NCBI GenBank assembly: GCA_021781815.1
Contig: JAJXWB010000008.1
Coordinates: 87,555 to 151,554 of the forward strand
Origin: Pseudomonadota bacterium
Lineage (GTDB): Bacteria > Pseudomonadota > Alphaproteobacteria > Rhizobiales > Beijerinckiaceae
Reading direction: 5' to 3'
DNA: 64,000 nt
A model generated the notes under the pieces. It was not told the origin of the DNA and made no database searches. It saw only the letters and a list, made by a program, of their open reading frames with translations. Shown piece after piece: positions 1-8,813 of the stretch. The position numbers and the translations under genes were made by a program. How positions within the stretch are numbered: the stretch's first letter is position 1; each line of letters starts with the position of its first letter.

Positions 1-120
1 GTTCTCGCCGTTGACGATCACGAAATCGAGCGACCAGCGCCGGCGCAAGTCCGGCAGATGCGTCGCGAGCGCCGCGCGCCCGCTGCGCCCGACAATGTCG
101 CCAACGAAGAGAAGTCGCAT
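1..120 (-). CDS. YmdB-family metallophosphoesterase, N-terminal fragment
   Basis: The first 40 residues are visible before the gene runs off the left edge. They begin MRLLFVGDIVGRSGR and continue to DFVIVNGEN, the metal-binding start typical of the YmdB/TIGR00282 calcineurin-like phosphoesterases, which act on 2',3'-cyclic nucleotides in characterised members. The ATG at 120 directly abuts the TAG stop of the cyclo-ligase gene on the same strand, so the two are probably co-transcribed. The rest of the protein cannot be judged. Confidence 0.8.
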   Translation of the reverse strand, partial: MRLLFVGDIVGRSGRAALATHLPDLRRRWSLDFVIVNGEN

Positions 121-711
121 CTAGCTCGAAGCTCCGCAGGAGAAAATCCGCTGCTCGGTTAACACGAAATCCAGTCGCTGGTCGTGCTCCTCGGCAGGCA
201 CGCGATCGACCTCCTGTACGCCATAGGCAAGCCCGATCGTCGTCAGGGGACGTACCGCGCGCAGCGCCTCGATCGTCGCGTCGAAATTGCCGCCGCCGTA
301 GCCGATGCGATGCCCCCGCGCGTCGAAAGCTGCGAGCGGCGCAAACAGGATGTCGGGAACGCCGACGGCCCCGCCCGCCTTCGGCTCGGCCAGCCCCAGC
401 GGCCCCACGTCGAGATCCTCGCCCGGCGTCCACAGCAGGAAGCGCAGCGGCCGTGCGGTCGCCGTCACCACCGGCAGCGCCGTCCGGTAGCCGGCGTTCG
501 CCAGGGCTTCAAGCAGCGGTCGCGTCGAGATTTCGCTGCGAATCGGCCAATAGGCGGAAACGACGGCGCCCGGCCCGGAGATTTTCTGGACGAGCGCCAG
601 GCCGCGCCGCGCAACGGACTCGGCGGCGGCATGCGCCTCGCGCGGTTCAATCAGGTCGCGCTGCGCCAGCGCATGGCGGCGAAGCGCCTGTTTGGTGGAA
701 AGGTCGGTCAT
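121..711 (-). CDS. 5-formyltetrahydrofolate cyclo-ligase
   Basis: A 196-residue protein of normal family length that converts 5-formyl-THF plus ATP to 5,10-methenyl-THF in the cytoplasm. The N-terminus (STKQALRRHALAQRD) and the C-terminal G-YGGGNFDATI segment with GLAYGVQEV fit the nucleotide- and folate-binding regions of the family. I chose the ATG at 711; the frame is open much further upstream but lies antisense to ruvC there and shows no family similarity. The YmdB-like gene follows immediately. The folate role is housekeeping, although a large methyl-THF operon lies 16 kb away. Confidence 0.85.
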   Translation of the reverse strand: MTDLSTKQALRRHALAQRDLIEPREAHAAAESVARRGLALVQKISGPGAVVSAYWPIRSEISTRPLLEALANAGYRTALPVVTATARPLRFLLWTPGEDLDVGPLGLAEPKAGGAVGVPDILFAPLAAFDARGHRIGYGGGNFDATIEALRAVRPLTTIGLAYGVQEVDRVPAEEHDQRLDFVLTEQRIFSCGASS

Positions 712-789
712 GCCGATCCAGCCTAGCGGATGCGCACGGTTTCGGAAAACCGCCTCCCGCGAGCGCGGCGAACCGAATAGGATCGCGCC

Positions 790-1314
790 ATGTCCGCCAC
801 CCCGATTCGCATCCTCGGCATCGACCCCGGCCTCCGCAACACCGGCTGGGGCCTCGTGGAGTCCGACGGCTCGCGTCTGGCTTTCGTCGCCTGCGGGACG
901 GTGCGCTCGGACGCGGACGAGACTCTCGCCGCCCGCCTGCGGCAATTGCACGATGGCTTGTCGGCCATCATCGCCGCGCATGAACCGCACGAGGCGGCGG
1001 TCGAGGAGACGTTCGTCAATCGCGATCCGCAGTCGGCGCTGAAGCTCGGACAGGCCCGCGGCGTCGCGCTCCTCGTGCCCGCGCTCGCCGGCCTGCAGGT
1101 TGCCGAATACGCCGCCAACCTCATCAAGAAGACGGTCGTCGGCGCCGGCCATGCGGAGAAAGCGCAGGTCGCGATGATGGTGCGCGTTCTGCTGCCGAAG
1201 TGCGATGCGAAAAGCGCCGATGCCGCCGATGCGCTGGCGGTGGCGATCTGTCATGCGCAACACCGCGGCGCGCGCGCGCTGGCGGCCGGATATGCGGCAA
1301 AGGCGACGCGATGA
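790..1314 (+). CDS. ruvC: Crossover junction endodeoxyribonuclease RuvC
   Basis: A 174-residue Holliday-junction resolvase. The N-terminal [14 protein letters not shown] carries the first catalytic aspartate, [19 protein letters not shown] holds the glutamate and DNA-contact segment, and the C-terminal [12 protein letters not shown] holds the closing acidic residues. It resolves four-way junctions delivered by RuvAB. Its TGA overlaps the ruvA start in an ATGA arrangement, so the two are translationally coupled. Length and motifs are normal. Confidence 0.97.
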   Translation: MSATPIRILGIDPGLRNTGWGLVESDGSRLAFVACGTVRSDADETLAARLRQLHDGLSAIIAAHEPHEAAVEETFVNRDPQSALKLGQARGVALLVPALAGLQVAEYAANLIKKTVVGAGHAEKAQVAMMVRVLLPKCDAKSADAADALAVAICHAQHRGARALAAGYAAKATR

Positions 1315-1928
1315 TCGGCAAGCTCAAGGGACTCGTCGATTCCTGTGGCGAGGATTTCGTCATCCTCGACGTGAACGGCGTCGGCTATGTCGTCCAGTGC
1401 TCCGCGCGCACCTTGCAGAAGCTGCCGAAAGCCGGCGAAGCCGCCTCGCTCGCCATCGAGACGCAGGTGCGCGAGGATGCGATCCGGCTGTTCGGCTTCA
1501 CGAGCGACGCCGAGCGCGACTGGTTCCGGCTGTTGCAGGGCGTGCAGGGCGTCGGCGCCAAGGTCGCGCTCGCCATTCTCGGCGTGCTGGGACCAGCGGA
1601 ACTCGCGACCGCCATCGGCGTGCAGGACAAGACCGCGGTTTCGCGCGCGCCGGGCGTCGGACCAAAACTCGCCGCGCGCATCGTCGCGGAACTGAAGGAC
1701 AAGGCGCCGGCCTTCGGCTCGGTCGATCCGGTTCTCGCGCGCCTTGCGGGCGAAGATGAAGCCAAGAGCGCGCCGAAACCGGTGCAGGACGCGATCTCGG
1801 CGCTGGTCAATCTGGGCTATGGCCGGCCGCAAGCGGCGGCGGCAGTCGCGGCGAGTGTGAAGGCGTTGGGCGAGAGCGCCGAGACCAGCGCGCTGATCCG
1901 GCGTGGGCTGAAGGAGCTGGCGCAATAG
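1311..1928 (+). CDS. ruvA: Holliday junction branch migration protein RuvA
   Basis: A 205-residue protein starting [10 protein letters not shown] at the ATG that overlaps the ruvC stop. It has the N-terminal OB-fold, two helix-hairpin-helix motifs ([17 protein letters not shown] and [13 protein letters not shown]) and the C-terminal RuvB-binding three-helix domain ending near residue 205. It binds the junction and recruits RuvB. Unusually, ruvB does not follow directly: a VapBC module occupies the next 650 bases before ruvB on the same strand. Confidence 0.97.
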   Translation: MIGKLKGLVDSCGEDFVILDVNGVGYVVQCSARTLQKLPKAGEAASLAIETQVREDAIRLFGFTSDAERDWFRLLQGVQGVGAKVALAILGVLGPAELATAIGVQDKTAVSRAPGVGPKLAARIVAELKDKAPAFGSVDPVLARLAGEDEAKSAPKPVQDAISALVNLGYGRPQAAAAVAASVKALGESAETSALIRRGLKELAQ

Positions 1929-1952
1929 GCTGGCGTTCGCTCTCTGTTCCTG

Positions 1953-1983
1953 ATATTCTTACAAATATGCGATCGATAGGAGG
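1953..1983 (+). promoter_or_regulatory. Dyad and strong ribosome binding site ahead of vapB
   Basis: An imperfect dyad, ATATT (1953-1957) and AATAT (1964-1968), lies in a short AT-rich patch between ruvA and vapB. A strong Shine-Dalgarno TAGGAGG (1977-1983) sits 8 bases before the vapB ATG. AbrB-type antitoxins commonly bind dyads in their own promoters, so this could be the autoregulatory site, but that is inference. Confidence 0.35.
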
Positions 1984-1991
1984 CGTCGGCA

Positions 1992-2204
1992 ATGAGCGTC
2001 ACCGCGAAAATCTCTGCCAAATTCCAGGTGTCGATCCCGAAGGAAGTTCGGGAGGGGATGGGGTGGAAGGTCGGCCAAAAGCTGGTGTTTGTTCCGCGCG
2101 GCGACACGCTGGTGATGGCGCCGGCGCGCGATTTCGAGTCGCTGCGCGGGATCGCCAAGGGCGCAAATATGGAAGGATACCGCGATCGCGAAGATCGCTA
2201 TTGA
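1992..2204 (+). CDS. vapB: AbrB-family antitoxin of a VapBC module
   Basis: A 70-residue protein with the SpoVT/AbrB swapped-hairpin DNA-binding signature (AKISAKFQVSIPKEVRE, then GQKLVFVPRGD and L-MAPA). These small proteins bind DNA as dimers and neutralise the PIN toxin with their C-terminal tail, here rich in Arg, Glu and Tyr. The stop codon shares its last base with the toxin start (TGATG), the usual layout for a toxin-antitoxin pair. A TAGGAGG ribosome binding site precedes it. Confidence 0.88.
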   Translation: MSVTAKISAKFQVSIPKEVREGMGWKVGQKLVFVPRGDTLVMAPARDFESLRGIAKGANMEGYRDREDRY

Positions 2205-2581
2205 TGCGCGTAGTCGATACTTCGGCGTGGATCGAATGGCTGAGCGACAGCGCAACCGGGAATACGGTGGGCGCCGAAGCGCCTGCGCGCGAAAATTTCC
2301 TGGTCCCGACCATCGTGCAACTTGAACTCGCGAAATGGATGCAGCGGGAGGCGCCCGAGCGAGCGGACGATGTCATCGCCGTGACGCGCGAATGTGTCGT
2401 CGCGCCGCTCAGCACCGAAATCGCATTGCGGGCCGCCGAACTCGAGCGTGATCATAAACTTCCGACCACCGATTCGATCATCTACGCGACCGCCATCGCC
2501 TATGGCGCTGACCTTCTGACCTGCGACGCGCATTTCGAGGGCTTGCCGAACGTGATCTACGTGCCGAAGAAGACGCCATGA
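2204..2581 (+). CDS. vapC: PIN-domain ribonuclease toxin VapC
   Basis: A 125-residue PIN-domain protein. The acidic active-site positions are visible: [10 protein letters not shown] (Asp5), LELAKW (Glu), [10 protein letters not shown] (Asp) and [10 protein letters not shown] (Asp). VapC toxins cleave tRNA or rRNA when freed from antitoxin. The start overlaps the vapB stop and the TGA overlaps the ruvB ATG by 4 bases, so toxin and branch-migration helicase are translationally coupled. All catalytic residues look intact, so it may be active. Confidence 0.88.
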   Translation: MRVVDTSAWIEWLSDSATGNTVGAEAPARENFLVPTIVQLELAKWMQREAPERADDVIAVTRECVVAPLSTEIALRAAELERDHKLPTTDSIIYATAIAYGADLLTCDAHFEGLPNVIYVPKKTP

Positions 2582-3621
2582 CCGACGCAAAGCCCCGCCT
2601 CGTCTCATCCGAAAGACGCGGGGACGACACGGACGCCTCGCTGCGGCCGCTGACGCTCGCCGACTTCACGGGACAGGAGGCGGCGCGCAAGAATTTGCGC
2701 GTGTTCATCGAAGCCGCCAAGGCGCGCGGCGATGCGCTGGATCATGTGCTGTTCGTGGGACCGCCCGGCCTCGGCAAGACGACGCTCGCCCAGATTCTCG
2801 CGCGCGAAATGGGCGTCAATTTCCGATCCACGTCCGGACCCGTGATCGCAAAAGCCGGCGATCTGGCGGCGCAGCTCACCAATCTCGAAGAACGCGACGT
2901 TCTGTTCATCGACGAGATCCATCGCCTCAATCCGGCGGTCGAGGAAATCCTCTATCCGGCAATGGAGGATTTCCAGCTCGACCTCATCATCGGCGAGGGG
3001 CCGGCGGCGCGCTCGGTCAAGATCGATCTCGCCAAATTCACGCTGGTCGGCGCCACGACGCGCGCCGGCCTGCTGACGACGCCGCTGCGCGACCGCTTCG
3101 GCATCCCGATCCGGCTCAATTTCTACACGGTTCCGGAATTGCAGAGCATTGTTTCGCGCGGCGCCCGCGTACTGGGCGTGGCCATGTCGGAGGACGGCGC
3201 CAATGAGATTGCAAAACGCGCGCGAGGAACACCGCGTATCGCCGGGCGGCTGTTGCGGCGCGTGCGCGATTTCGCCATCGTCGACGGCGATCCCGTCGTC
3301 ACGCGCGCGGTAGCGGACAATGCGCTCAAGCTGCTCGACGTCGACGCGATCGGGCTCGACCAGATGGACCGGCGCTATCTCGACATGATCGCGCTCAATT
3401 TCGGCGGCGGTCCCGTCGGCATCGAGACGATGGCGGCGGCCCTGTCGGAGCCGCGCGACGCGATCGAGGACATCATCGAGCCCTATCTGCTGCAGCAGGG
3501 ATTCCTGCAGCGGACTCCGCGCGGAAGACTGCTGACGTCGCAGGCGTTCCGGCATCTGGGGCTGGCGGAGCCGGCGCGGCCGGCGGCGCAGTTCGGGCTT
3601 TTTGGGGACGAAGAGGCGTGA
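2578..3621 (+). CDS. ruvB: Holliday junction branch migration DNA helicase RuvB
   Basis: A 347-residue AAA+ motor of normal length. It carries the Walker A segment [12 protein letters not shown], the Walker B segment LFIDEIHRL, the sensor I segment [10 protein letters not shown], the arginine-finger region PLRDRFG, and a C-terminal winged helix ([12 protein letters not shown]). It drives branch migration with RuvA. The start overlaps the vapC stop (ATGA) and the stop overlaps the ybgC start (GTGA), so expression likely depends on read-through from ruvCA and vapBC or on a promoter inside them. Confidence 0.97.
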   Translation: MTDAKPRLVSSERRGDDTDASLRPLTLADFTGQEAARKNLRVFIEAAKARGDALDHVLFVGPPGLGKTTLAQILAREMGVNFRSTSGPVIAKAGDLAAQLTNLEERDVLFIDEIHRLNPAVEEILYPAMEDFQLDLIIGEGPAARSVKIDLAKFTLVGATTRAGLLTTPLRDRFGIPIRLNFYTVPELQSIVSRGARVLGVAMSEDGANEIAKRARGTPRIAGRLLRRVRDFAIVDGDPVVTRAVADNALKLLDVDAIGLDQMDRRYLDMIALNFGGGPVGIETMAAALSEPRDAIEDIIEPYLLQQGFLQRTPRGRLLTSQAFRHLGLAEPARPAAQFGLFGDEEA

Positions 3622-4019
3622 GCGCGCCGCATCGTCTTCAAATCCGCGTCTATTACGAGGACACCGATTTCTCCGGCGTGGTCTATCACGCCTCCTATCT
3701 GCGCTTCATGGAGCGCGGGCGCACGGAATTGCTGCGCGATTTGGGTGTTCACCAGCAGGCGATCCATGCGGGGGAGACGTCGTTCGCCTTTGTCTTACGC
3801 GCAATGAACATCGAGTTTTTGAAACCTGCGCGCATGGACGACATGCTGACCATCGAGACGTTCGCGCGCGAGGTGAAAGGCGCATCCGCCGTGCTGGCGC
3901 AGCGCGTTCTTCGTGGCGACGAGGTTCTGGTCACCGCCGACGTGAAGGTGGCGGCCGTGACCGATGGCAGGCCGATCCGGCTGCCGGGCGGTATCAGGAT
4001 GAAGCTGGCGGGTGGATGA
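3618..4019 (+). CDS. ybgC: YbgC-family acyl-CoA thioesterase
   Basis: A 133-residue hotdog-fold thioesterase with the YbgC/4HBT signature [17 protein letters not shown], including the catalytic Asp, followed by RFMERGRTE. The start is the GTG at 3618 overlapping the ruvB stop. In many proteobacteria the gene heads the tol-pal cluster, where the enzyme hydrolyses short acyl-CoA or acyl-ACP and associates with phospholipid synthesis. Here tolQ does not follow; a minus-strand membrane protein gene does. Confidence 0.9.
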   Translation: MSAPHRLQIRVYYEDTDFSGVVYHASYLRFMERGRTELLRDLGVHQQAIHAGETSFAFVLRAMNIEFLKPARMDDMLTIETFAREVKGASAVLAQRVLRGDEVLVTADVKVAAVTDGRPIRLPGGIRMKLAGG

Positions 4020-4036
4020 TCTCGCCGCCGGAGGCG

Positions 4037-4273
4037 TCAGCCCCGGATCGGTTCGTGCGCGATGGCCGTGCGCATGAAAAAGAACAGGCCGACGAATCCG
4101 ATCAGCGCAAAGACCGCCTCCAGGATTCGGCTGATCGATGAGTCGAGCTGGAACAGGCCGCCAAGCGCCCAGCCCGCCGCCCAGGAGGCGCCGACAAGTT
4201 CCGTTCCAACGAGAATCGTCACCGCGATCAACGTCGAGAGGTGCGTCCAGTTGAGAGGCTTGGGCTCGGCCAC
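4037..4273 (-). CDS. Small two-helix inner-membrane protein
   Basis: A 78-residue protein with two predicted membrane helices: about residues 12-36 (LIAVTILVGTELVGASWAAG) and about 48-68 (ILEAVFALIGFVGLFFFM). A polar segment with FQLDSS links them. The start is the GTG at 4273 with an AAGGAA ribosome binding site. I recognise no characterised family. It is convergent with ybgC and divergent from the nitrite operon, so it is probably its own transcription unit. Confidence 0.6.
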   Translation of the reverse strand: MAEPKPLNWTHLSTLIAVTILVGTELVGASWAAGWALGGLFQLDSSISRILEAVFALIGFVGLFFFMRTAIAHEPIRG

Positions 4274-4502
4274 GGCAATTCCTTTTTCTTTCAGCTAGAC
4301 GAAGCCGCGCGCCCTTGCAAGCGGCGTGAGATAGCGGCGCCGCGAAGACAGGCGCCAATCGCCGCCCCATTAGGCGTTCGGCTGGATGCCGCGCTGCACA
4401 AAAAATAGACGGAAATGACGCCGGACCACCGGCCGCCCACCCTTTCGTTCACTCTCATAACATCCGTCAATGGGCGAATTGCCATGTGTTTTCTCAACAA
4501 AC

Positions 4503-4518
4503 TGGCACGCGATCTGCA
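4503..4518 (+). promoter_or_regulatory. Sigma-54 (-24/-12) promoter of the nitrite operon
   Basis: TGGCACGCGATCTGCA matches the RpoN consensus TGGCACG-N4-TTGCA except for C in place of the first T of the -12 element. The invariant GG (4504-4505) and GC (4516-4517) are separated by the required 10 bases. The implied start lies about 40 bases before the ATG at 4570. NtrC-type control by nitrogen status would suit the genes behind it. Confidence 0.65.
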
Positions 4519-4569
4519 GGATCCCCGGCGACCGCGCGCCGCGCAATCGCAACGGGAAAGGGACACGGC

Positions 4570-5400
4570 ATGGACTACATCAAGCCAGCGGACGTCGCCC
4601 GATCGATGCTTGAAACCGGGGAACGCAAACTGCGGATCGCGCCACGCGACCTTCTGATCCGCGGCATCCTGTCCGGCGCGATCCTCGGGATTGCGACCAG
4701 CCTCGCGGTGACCGGCGCTGTTCAGACCGGCCAGGCGCTGGTCGGCGCGCTCGTCTTTCCGGTGGGGCTCGTGTCGATCGTCCTGCTCGGCCTCGAACTG
4801 GTGACGGGCAGCTTTGCGCTTGTACCCCTGGCCCTGCTCGAAGGGCGGGCGGGCGCGCGCGCCGTGCTCGCCAATCTCGGATGGGTGTTCCTCGGCAATC
4901 TCGTCGGCAGCGTCGCCTATGCCTGCCTGCTGTCGATCTCGCTCACGGACATGTGGGCGATCGCGCCAACGGGCGTCGCCGCGCGCATCGTGCAGATCGC
5001 GGAGGCCAAGACCAGCGGCTACGAAGCCTACGGGTTCGCGGGCATGGTGACGGTGTTCGTGCGGGCGATGCTCTGCAACTGGATGGTCTGCCTCGCGGTC
5101 GTGATGGCCATGACCACGACCTCGACGATCGGCAAGGTGGTCACGGCCTGGCTGCCGATTTTCATCTTCTTTGCGCAGGGGTTCGAGCACGCCGTCGTCA
5201 ACATGTTCATCATTCCGGCGGGAATGATGATGGGCGCCAAGGTCTCGATCGCAAGCTGGTGGCTGTGGAGCCAGATACCGGTGACGCTTGGCAATCTCGT
5301 CGGCGGATTCGCCTTCACCGGCCTCGCCATCTTCGCGACGTTCAAGCCAAAGATCGGGGAGCTTCCCGAGCCGGCGCAGACCTATGTCGCAGCCGAATGA
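4570..5400 (+). CDS. Formate/nitrite transporter family channel (nitrite uptake)
   Basis: A 276-residue FNT-family membrane protein with six predicted helices and typical family segments (LIRGILSGAILGIA, GLELVTGSFALVPLA, NLVGSVAYACLL, FEHAVVNMFIIPAGM). FNT channels are pentamers moving formate, nitrite or hydrosulfide. The nitrite-reductase genes directly behind it point to nitrite. Translation starts at the ATG at 4570, and the stop overlaps or abuts the next frame at 5397-5402. A sigma-54 promoter lies just upstream. Confidence 0.85.
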   Translation: MDYIKPADVARSMLETGERKLRIAPRDLLIRGILSGAILGIATSLAVTGAVQTGQALVGALVFPVGLVSIVLLGLELVTGSFALVPLALLEGRAGARAVLANLGWVFLGNLVGSVAYACLLSISLTDMWAIAPTGVAARIVQIAEAKTSGYEAYGFAGMVTVFVRAMLCNWMVCLAVVMAMTTTSTIGKVVTAWLPIFIFFAQGFEHAVVNMFIIPAGMMMGAKVSIASWWLWSQIPVTLGNLVGGFAFTGLAIFATFKPKIGELPEPAQTYVAAE

Positions 5401-5423
5401 TGCGGGAATGCGGGGACTTGACG

Positions 5424-7175
5424 ATGGGACAGGATTTCACGCCGGAGCAGAAGCGTTATCTCGAAGGCTTCGCCTCCGGCCTCAATGCGGGCCGCGCCGC
5501 GGGGACCGCTCCCGCGCCGCCGCCCAGACCGTCCGGCCCCGACCGCGAGCACCTCGAAGCGGCGGCGCGCGTCGAGGCGCAGGGAAAGAAGCTGGCCGAC
5601 CAGGAGAAATGGAAGCGCGAGGAACATCCCTTCGACGCTTATGCCCGGCTGAGAGCCCAGTCGCGGCGCAACGAATATCCGAAGCCGCCGGACAACTTCC
5701 GCTGGCGTTACTACGGCCTGTTCTATGTCGCGCCGAACCAGCCCTTCTACATGGCGCGGCTGCGCATCCCGAACGGCTCGGTCACGCACTGGCAACTCGC
5801 TGGCCTCGCTGACGTCGCAGAAAAATTCGGCGGCGGATACATGCACGCGACGACGCGCGCAAATCTTCAGATTCGCGAAATCGAGGCCAGGAACGCGACC
5901 AATGTGCTCGAAGCCGTTCAGGATCTTGGGCTCACGTCGCGCGGCGCCGGCGCAGACAACATCCGCAACGTCACCGGCGACGCCACCGCCGGCCTCGCCG
6001 CACAGGAACTCGTCGACACACGGCCTCACGCGCGCGAATGGCATTTTCACGTCCTCAATGATCGTTCTCTCAATGGCCTCCCGCGGAAGTTCAATGTCGC
6101 ATTCGACGGCGGCGGCCCGATCCCCACGCTGGAGGAAACGAACGATATCGGCTTTCAGGCCATCGAGGTCGAAAGCGATGCAGGCGCTCCGGCGGGAGTC
6201 TGCTGGCGGCTGCTGCTCGGCGGCGTCACAGGTCATCGCGACCTCGCGCGCGACACCGGCGTGATCGTCCCGCTCGATGAGGCGACAGCGGTCGCAGACG
6301 CGATCGTGCGCGTCTTCATCGAACGCGGCGACAGAACGAACCGCGCCAAAGCTCGCCTCAAATATGTGCTGGACGCGATGGGTTTCGACGGGTTTCTCGC
6401 TGCGGTCGAGCAAAAGCTCGGCGCGAGGCTCATGCGCGTCGATCCAGCCAGCGTGAAACCGCGGCCAGCGCAAGATCGCATGGCTCATGTCGGCGTTCAC
6501 AAGCAGAAGCAGAGCGGCGTCAACTATGTGGGCGTAGCTCTGCCCGTCGGCCGCCTCACCGCAACGCAGGCGCGCGCGCTGGCGCAGGCCGCCAGCGCGT
6601 TCGGCGACGGCGATATCCGGTTGACGGTCTGGCAGAATCTGTTGATTTCCGGCGTCCCTGACGCCGCGGTCGCCTCGCTCGATCAGGCCTTGCGCGACGC
6701 CGGCCTCGCGATTGCGTCCTCGCCGGTGCGCACCGGCCTCGTCGCCTGCACTGGCGCGGCCGGGTGCCGGTTCGCCAACGCACATACGAAGGAAATCGCC
6801 GAACAGATCGCACAATGGTGCGAAAGGCGCGCGCCGATGGAGTCGGCGATCAACATCCATGTGACGGGATGTCCGAATTCCTGCGCGCAGCATTACATCG
6901 GCGACATCGGCCTGGTCGGCGCGCGCGTTCCTGTCGGCGACGACGGCGATGCAGCGGAAGGATTCCATATCGTGATCGGCGGCGGCTACGGGGACAGGGC
7001 GCGCATCGCCCGCGATTACCTGCGCGACGTCAAGGCCCAGGACGCCCCGGCCCAGATCGAGCGCATCCTCCACGCCTATCTCCGCCACAGGAGCGACATG
7101 GAATCCTTCGTCGACTTCGCCGCGCGTCATTCCGTTGACGACCTGCTCTCGTTCGCACAGGAGATCGTGCTGTGA
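5424..7175 (+). CDS. NirA-like assimilatory nitrite/sulfite reductase, siroheme and 4Fe-4S
   Basis: A 583-residue protein with two ferredoxin-like half domains (YVAPNQPFYMARLRIPNG; THWQLAGLADVAEKFG) and the siroheme/4Fe-4S cysteines C442-x5-C448 and C483-x3-C487. That places it in the nitrite/sulfite reductase family. It should reduce nitrite to ammonium with six electrons. I chose the ATG at 5424 because the FTPEQKRYLEGFASGL start is typical and GGGGA lies about 8 bases upstream; ATGs at 5397 and 5400 are also in frame. Sulfite cannot be excluded as substrate, but the channel upstream and the sigma-54 promoter favour nitrite. The stop overlaps the flavoprotein start. Confidence 0.85.
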   Translation: MGQDFTPEQKRYLEGFASGLNAGRAAGTAPAPPPRPSGPDREHLEAAARVEAQGKKLADQEKWKREEHPFDAYARLRAQSRRNEYPKPPDNFRWRYYGLFYVAPNQPFYMARLRIPNGSVTHWQLAGLADVAEKFGGGYMHATTRANLQIREIEARNATNVLEAVQDLGLTSRGAGADNIRNVTGDATAGLAAQELVDTRPHAREWHFHVLNDRSLNGLPRKFNVAFDGGGPIPTLEETNDIGFQAIEVESDAGAPAGVCWRLLLGGVTGHRDLARDTGVIVPLDEATAVADAIVRVFIERGDRTNRAKARLKYVLDAMGFDGFLAAVEQKLGARLMRVDPASVKPRPAQDRMAHVGVHKQKQSGVNYVGVALPVGRLTATQARALAQAASAFGDGDIRLTVWQNLLISGVPDAAVASLDQALRDAGLAIASSPVRTGLVACTGAAGCRFANAHTKEIAEQIAQWCERRAPMESAINIHVTGCPNSCAQHYIGDIGLVGARVPVGDDGDAAEGFHIVIGGGYGDRARIARDYLRDVKAQDAPAQIERILHAYLRHRSDMESFVDFAARHSVDDLLSFAQEIVL

Positions 7176-8800
7176 CTCTCGTCGTCAATCCAGCGCCAGC
7201 ACCGGCGCTGATCCCTGAAACCGCGCCGTTTTCCGAGGACCAGCGCGCCTGGCTCAACGGCTTTTTCGCCGGCTTCCTGTCAGCCGAGCCCGCCGCGCGG
7301 AGCGAGTTGCCGCCGCTGCCCGCGTCCGCGGACCCCGCCTACCGCAATCCGATGGAAGATGGCGACGACGACGAGGCGCCCTGGCACGATCCGACACTCC
7401 CCCTGCCCGAGCGCATGGCGCTGGCGGACGGCCGGCCGCTGCGCCGTCGCATGATGGCGGCCATGGCGCAGCAAGACTGCGGACAATGTGGCTACAATTG
7501 CGCCGACTACGCCAATTCCATCGCCCTGCAGGCGGAGGAGCGCCTCAACCTGTGCGCCCCCGGCGGCAAGGAGACCGCGCGCGCGCTGAAGAAGCTCGTC
7601 GAGGAAATGGGCGGCGGCGCGACCGATCCGGAATCGCTGGAGGCGAAGGCGCGCGCACGCCGCGAACATGCAACGCCCTCGGCGGCGAGCGGCCCTTCGC
7701 GCGCGGCGCCGGCCGCCGCGACCTTCGTCTCTCGGCGGCTCCTTAACCGCGCCGGGTCGGAGAAGTCGACATGGCATATTGAGTTCGACCTGTCCGGCTC
7801 CGGGGTCGACTATGCGGCAGGCGACAGTTTCGGCCTGTTCGCGGAGAATGATCCCGCGCTGGTCGCCGCGGTCATCTCGGCGATCGACGCGCCCCCCGAC
7901 TTTCCGATCGCCGGCCGAACCTTGAGCGAGGTGTTGACAAAAGACATGTCGCTCGGCGCCGCGCCGGACATGCTGTTCGAATTCATCTCCTATCTCGTCG
8001 GCGGCGCGCGCCGGATCAAGGCGAAGGCGCTGGCAAGGGGCGAGGATCCCGACGGAGACGCGCCGACGCTGGACGTTCTGGCGGCGCTCGAAAAATTCCC
8101 CGGCCTGCGGCCGGATCCCGAGGCGTTCGTCGAATGTCTCGAACCGCTGCAACCGCGCCTCTACTCGATCTCGTCGTCGCCGAAGGTCAATCCGGAACGG
8201 CTGTCGCTGACTGTGGATCACGTCCGATATGAAATCGGCGGACGCACGCGCCAGGGCGTCGCTTCATCCTTTCTGGCTGACCGGGTCGCGCCGGGCGCGG
8301 CGATGCGGGTTTACGTGCAACGCGCGCATGGCTTTGCCCTGCCAGCCGACGGCGCCACGCCCATCGTCATGGTCGGGCCGGGCACCGGCGTCGCGCCGTT
8401 CCGGGCCTTCCTGCAGGAGCGGCAGGCGACCGGAGCCAGCGGCGGCGCCTGGTTGTTCTTCGGCCATCAGCGGCGCGAACATGACTTTTTCTACGAGGAG
8501 GAGTTTGCCGCATTGCAGCAGGCCGGCGCGCTCACCAAACTGTCGCTGGCATGGTCCCGCGACGCCGCGCCGAAAATGTATGTTCAGGATCGCATGCGCG
8601 AGCAGGGCGCGGAACTCTGGAGCTGGATGCTGCGCGGCGCGCACATTTACGTCTGCGGCGACGCCGCGCGCATGGCCGCCGACGTCGACCGGGCGCTCGC
8701 GGCCATCGCGCGGACGCACGGCGGAATGAGCGAGGCCGAGGCGCGCGCCTTCCTCGCCGCTCTTGGCGAAGCCGGCCGCTATCAGAAGGATGTCTACTGA
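7172..8800 (+). CDS. Fe-S/FAD/NAD(P)H reductase subunit (CysJ-like, no flavodoxin domain)
   Basis: A 542-residue electron-transfer flavoprotein. An N-terminal segment (EDQRAWLNGFFAGF) is followed by a four-cysteine 4Fe-4S motif (C103, C106, C110, C128). Then come an FAD-binding domain of the sulfite-reductase/cytochrome-P450-reductase class (LQPRLYSISSSP) and an NAD(P)-binding domain (MVGPGTGVAPFRAFLQER, ending RYQKDVY). The flavodoxin domain of CysJ is absent; the Fe-S domain probably takes its place in delivering electrons to the NirA-like partner. The GTG start overlaps the nirA-like stop (GTGA). Confidence 0.85.
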   Translation: MTLVVNPAPAPALIPETAPFSEDQRAWLNGFFAGFLSAEPAARSELPPLPASADPAYRNPMEDGDDDEAPWHDPTLPLPERMALADGRPLRRRMMAAMAQQDCGQCGYNCADYANSIALQAEERLNLCAPGGKETARALKKLVEEMGGGATDPESLEAKARARREHATPSAASGPSRAAPAAATFVSRRLLNRAGSEKSTWHIEFDLSGSGVDYAAGDSFGLFAENDPALVAAVISAIDAPPDFPIAGRTLSEVLTKDMSLGAAPDMLFEFISYLVGGARRIKAKALARGEDPDGDAPTLDVLAALEKFPGLRPDPEAFVECLEPLQPRLYSISSSPKVNPERLSLTVDHVRYEIGGRTRQGVASSFLADRVAPGAAMRVYVQRAHGFALPADGATPIVMVGPGTGVAPFRAFLQERQATGASGGAWLFFGHQRREHDFFYEEEFAALQQAGALTKLSLAWSRDAAPKMYVQDRMREQGAELWSWMLRGAHIYVCGDAARMAADVDRALAAIARTHGGMSEAEARAFLAALGEAGRYQKDVY

Positions 8801-8813
8801 TGCGCCCGCGCGC

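Noticed and set aside
5382..7130. 582-codon minus-strand frame opposite the NirA-like gene
   Set aside because: It is antisense to conserved siroheme and Fe-S motifs and its translation is Arg/His/Asp-rich with no recognisable domain.
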